From Helicobacteraceae bacterium (GTDB lineage Bacteria; Campylobacterota; Campylobacteria; Campylobacterales; Sulfurimonadaceae): a stretch of 7,212 nucleotides of DNA. The DNA is taken from positions 1-7,212 of the forward strand of contig WFOM01000226.1 of assembly GCA_015488075.1 (NCBI GenBank), in the 5' to 3' direction. The notes beneath the pieces were generated by a model. It was not told the origin of the DNA. It worked only from the letters and a program-made list of their open reading frames with translations, and searched no databases. A program made the position numbers and the translations under genes. Positions 6,445 to 7,212 of the stretch are shown here, in pieces. Position 1 is the stretch's first letter. Each line of letters starts with the position of its first letter.

Positions 6445-7212
6445 ATGCTGAAAAAACATCTTTTAAATCTAAAGATAAAACAAATACTTTTTAGAGTTGC
6501 AGTTACTATAGTTATTATTATGGGTGTGGGATTTTTTACAAATTATGCCATATTAAACAAAATCGATCAAAATTCAAACCATCAGATAAAAACAGTTATG
6601 CCCACAAATTTTGATCTATTGAAAATTCAGCTTGATGTTGTGCAGATACAGCAGTGGCTATCAGACATATCTGCAACAAGAGCTGCAAAAGGGTTTGATG
6701 ACGGGTATGATGAAGCAAAAAAAGCTTACGATGATGCAAACAAAATCATAGACAAACTTATAAAAAGATTTGAGGGAAACGATACAACTATGGTTTCTAA
6801 CCTAAAACAGTTCAAAAAAGATTTGAGTGATTATTATCGGGTTGGAAAAGTTATGGCGGCAGCCTACATTAAAGGTGGTCCTGAACTTGGAAATCCCGAA
6901 ATGGCCAAACTTGACCCATATGCAGAAAAACTCGCAGAGAGGATAGACAAATGGGTGGCACAATATAAGGGTAAAACAAAAGGTATAGCACTAAGCATAA
7001 ATCATGATTTAAACAAAATGATAAACATCTCCACTATTTTTTCAGTTATTATAGCTTTGTTCACACTTGGTGCATTTTTTATAACATCTAAAATACTTTC
7101 ATCAATTGATGATGTAAAATCGTATCTGCATAAAATAAAAACTCTTGATTTTTCATCAAAAATGGAAGTTGAAGGAAAAAATGAAATAGCTGAGATAGCA
7201 ACATACATAAAC
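6445..7212 (+). CDS. Methyl-accepting chemotaxis-like receptor, 5' part (runs off window)
   Basis: An open frame of 256 codons from ATG 6445 continues past the right edge; its 3' end is not seen. TM1 lies at about 14-37. The periplasmic helical-bundle region at about 40-190 carries the segment QIQQWLSDISATR (67-79) and a later MAAAYIKGGPELGN (137-150), both typical of four-helix-bundle chemoreceptor sensor domains in this group. TM2 is at about 193-215. A HAMP-like linker begins at about 216 and includes KNEIAEIATYIN. The methyl-accepting signalling domain would lie downstream, so a HAMP protein with another output (kinase or GGDEF) is not excluded. AGGGGA ends 4 nt before the ATG. It is divergent from the iron operon and shares its intergenic region, which includes the Fur box. 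The ligand is unknown. Confidence 0.85.
   Translation, partial: MLKKHLLNLKIKQILFRVAVTIVIIMGVGFFTNYAILNKIDQNSNHQIKTVMPTNFDLLKIQLDVVQIQQWLSDISATRAAKGFDDGYDEAKKAYDDANKIIDKLIKRFEGNDTTMVSNLKQFKKDLSDYYRVGKVMAAAYIKGGPELGNPEMAKLDPYAEKLAERIDKWVAQYKGKTKGIALSINHDLNKMINISTIFSVIIALFTLGAFFITSKILSSIDDVKSYLHKIKTLDFSSKMEVEGKNEIAEIATYIN

Noticed and set aside
7002..7208. Minus-strand 68-codon frame at the right edge
   Set aside because: Antisense to the chemoreceptor-like gene, which has a promoter, ribosome site and clear membrane topology.
1..7212. tRNA, rRNA, CRISPR array, insertion sequence or integrase
   Set aside because: No cloverleaf-like or rRNA-like stretch, no spaced direct-repeat array beyond the 7-nt units at 40-67, and no transposase or recombinase motifs were seen in either strand.

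Overview
The window is AT-rich, with heavy use of ATA and TTT codons and very tight gene packing. It looks like a chromosomal segment of a Campylobacterota (epsilonproteobacterial) species. The best pointers are an ArsS-type histidine kinase with a shortened ATPase domain, a FeoB whose G1 motif reads GQPNVGKS, an Opr-type porin, and an extended -10 promoter with no clear -35. The genus cannot be fixed from sequence alone; a free-living Sulfurimonas- or Arcobacter-like relative is a guess.

Layout. Six genes lie on the minus strand and read leftward as one apparent operon: an outer-membrane Opr/OprD-like porin (6319-5105), feoA (5046-4813), feoB (4823-2694), an OmpR-family response regulator (2647-1964), an ArsS-like histidine kinase (1967-669) and a coiled-coil protein with a small DNA-binding-like fold at each end (672-76). 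feoA/feoB overlap by 11 nt; regulator/kinase and kinase/coiled-coil protein each overlap by 4 nt (ATGA). The longest gaps inside the operon are 58 nt (porin-feoA) and 46 nt (feoB-regulator), and each contains a perfect short dyad. Past the operon's 3' end (1-75) there is no gene, only a short heptanucleotide tandem repeat. The 125-nt divergent region (6320-6444) holds a near-consensus Fur box and putative promoters for both directions. A methyl-accepting-chemotaxis-like gene starts at 6445 on the plus strand and runs off the right edge.

How the genes may work together. The Fur box next to the leftward promoter suggests that iron starvation induces the cluster. A porin could admit Fe2+ across the outer membrane, and FeoB with FeoA would move it across the inner membrane. 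The downstream two-component system and the coiled-coil protein are co-directional and translationally coupled, so they may sense a periplasmic condition such as pH, metal or redox and feed back on the cluster; that role is inference. The main oddity is that the porin-like reading frame has no signal peptide. About 40 non-hydrophobic residues precede the first recognisable beta-strand, and an in-frame stop lies just upstream of the start.
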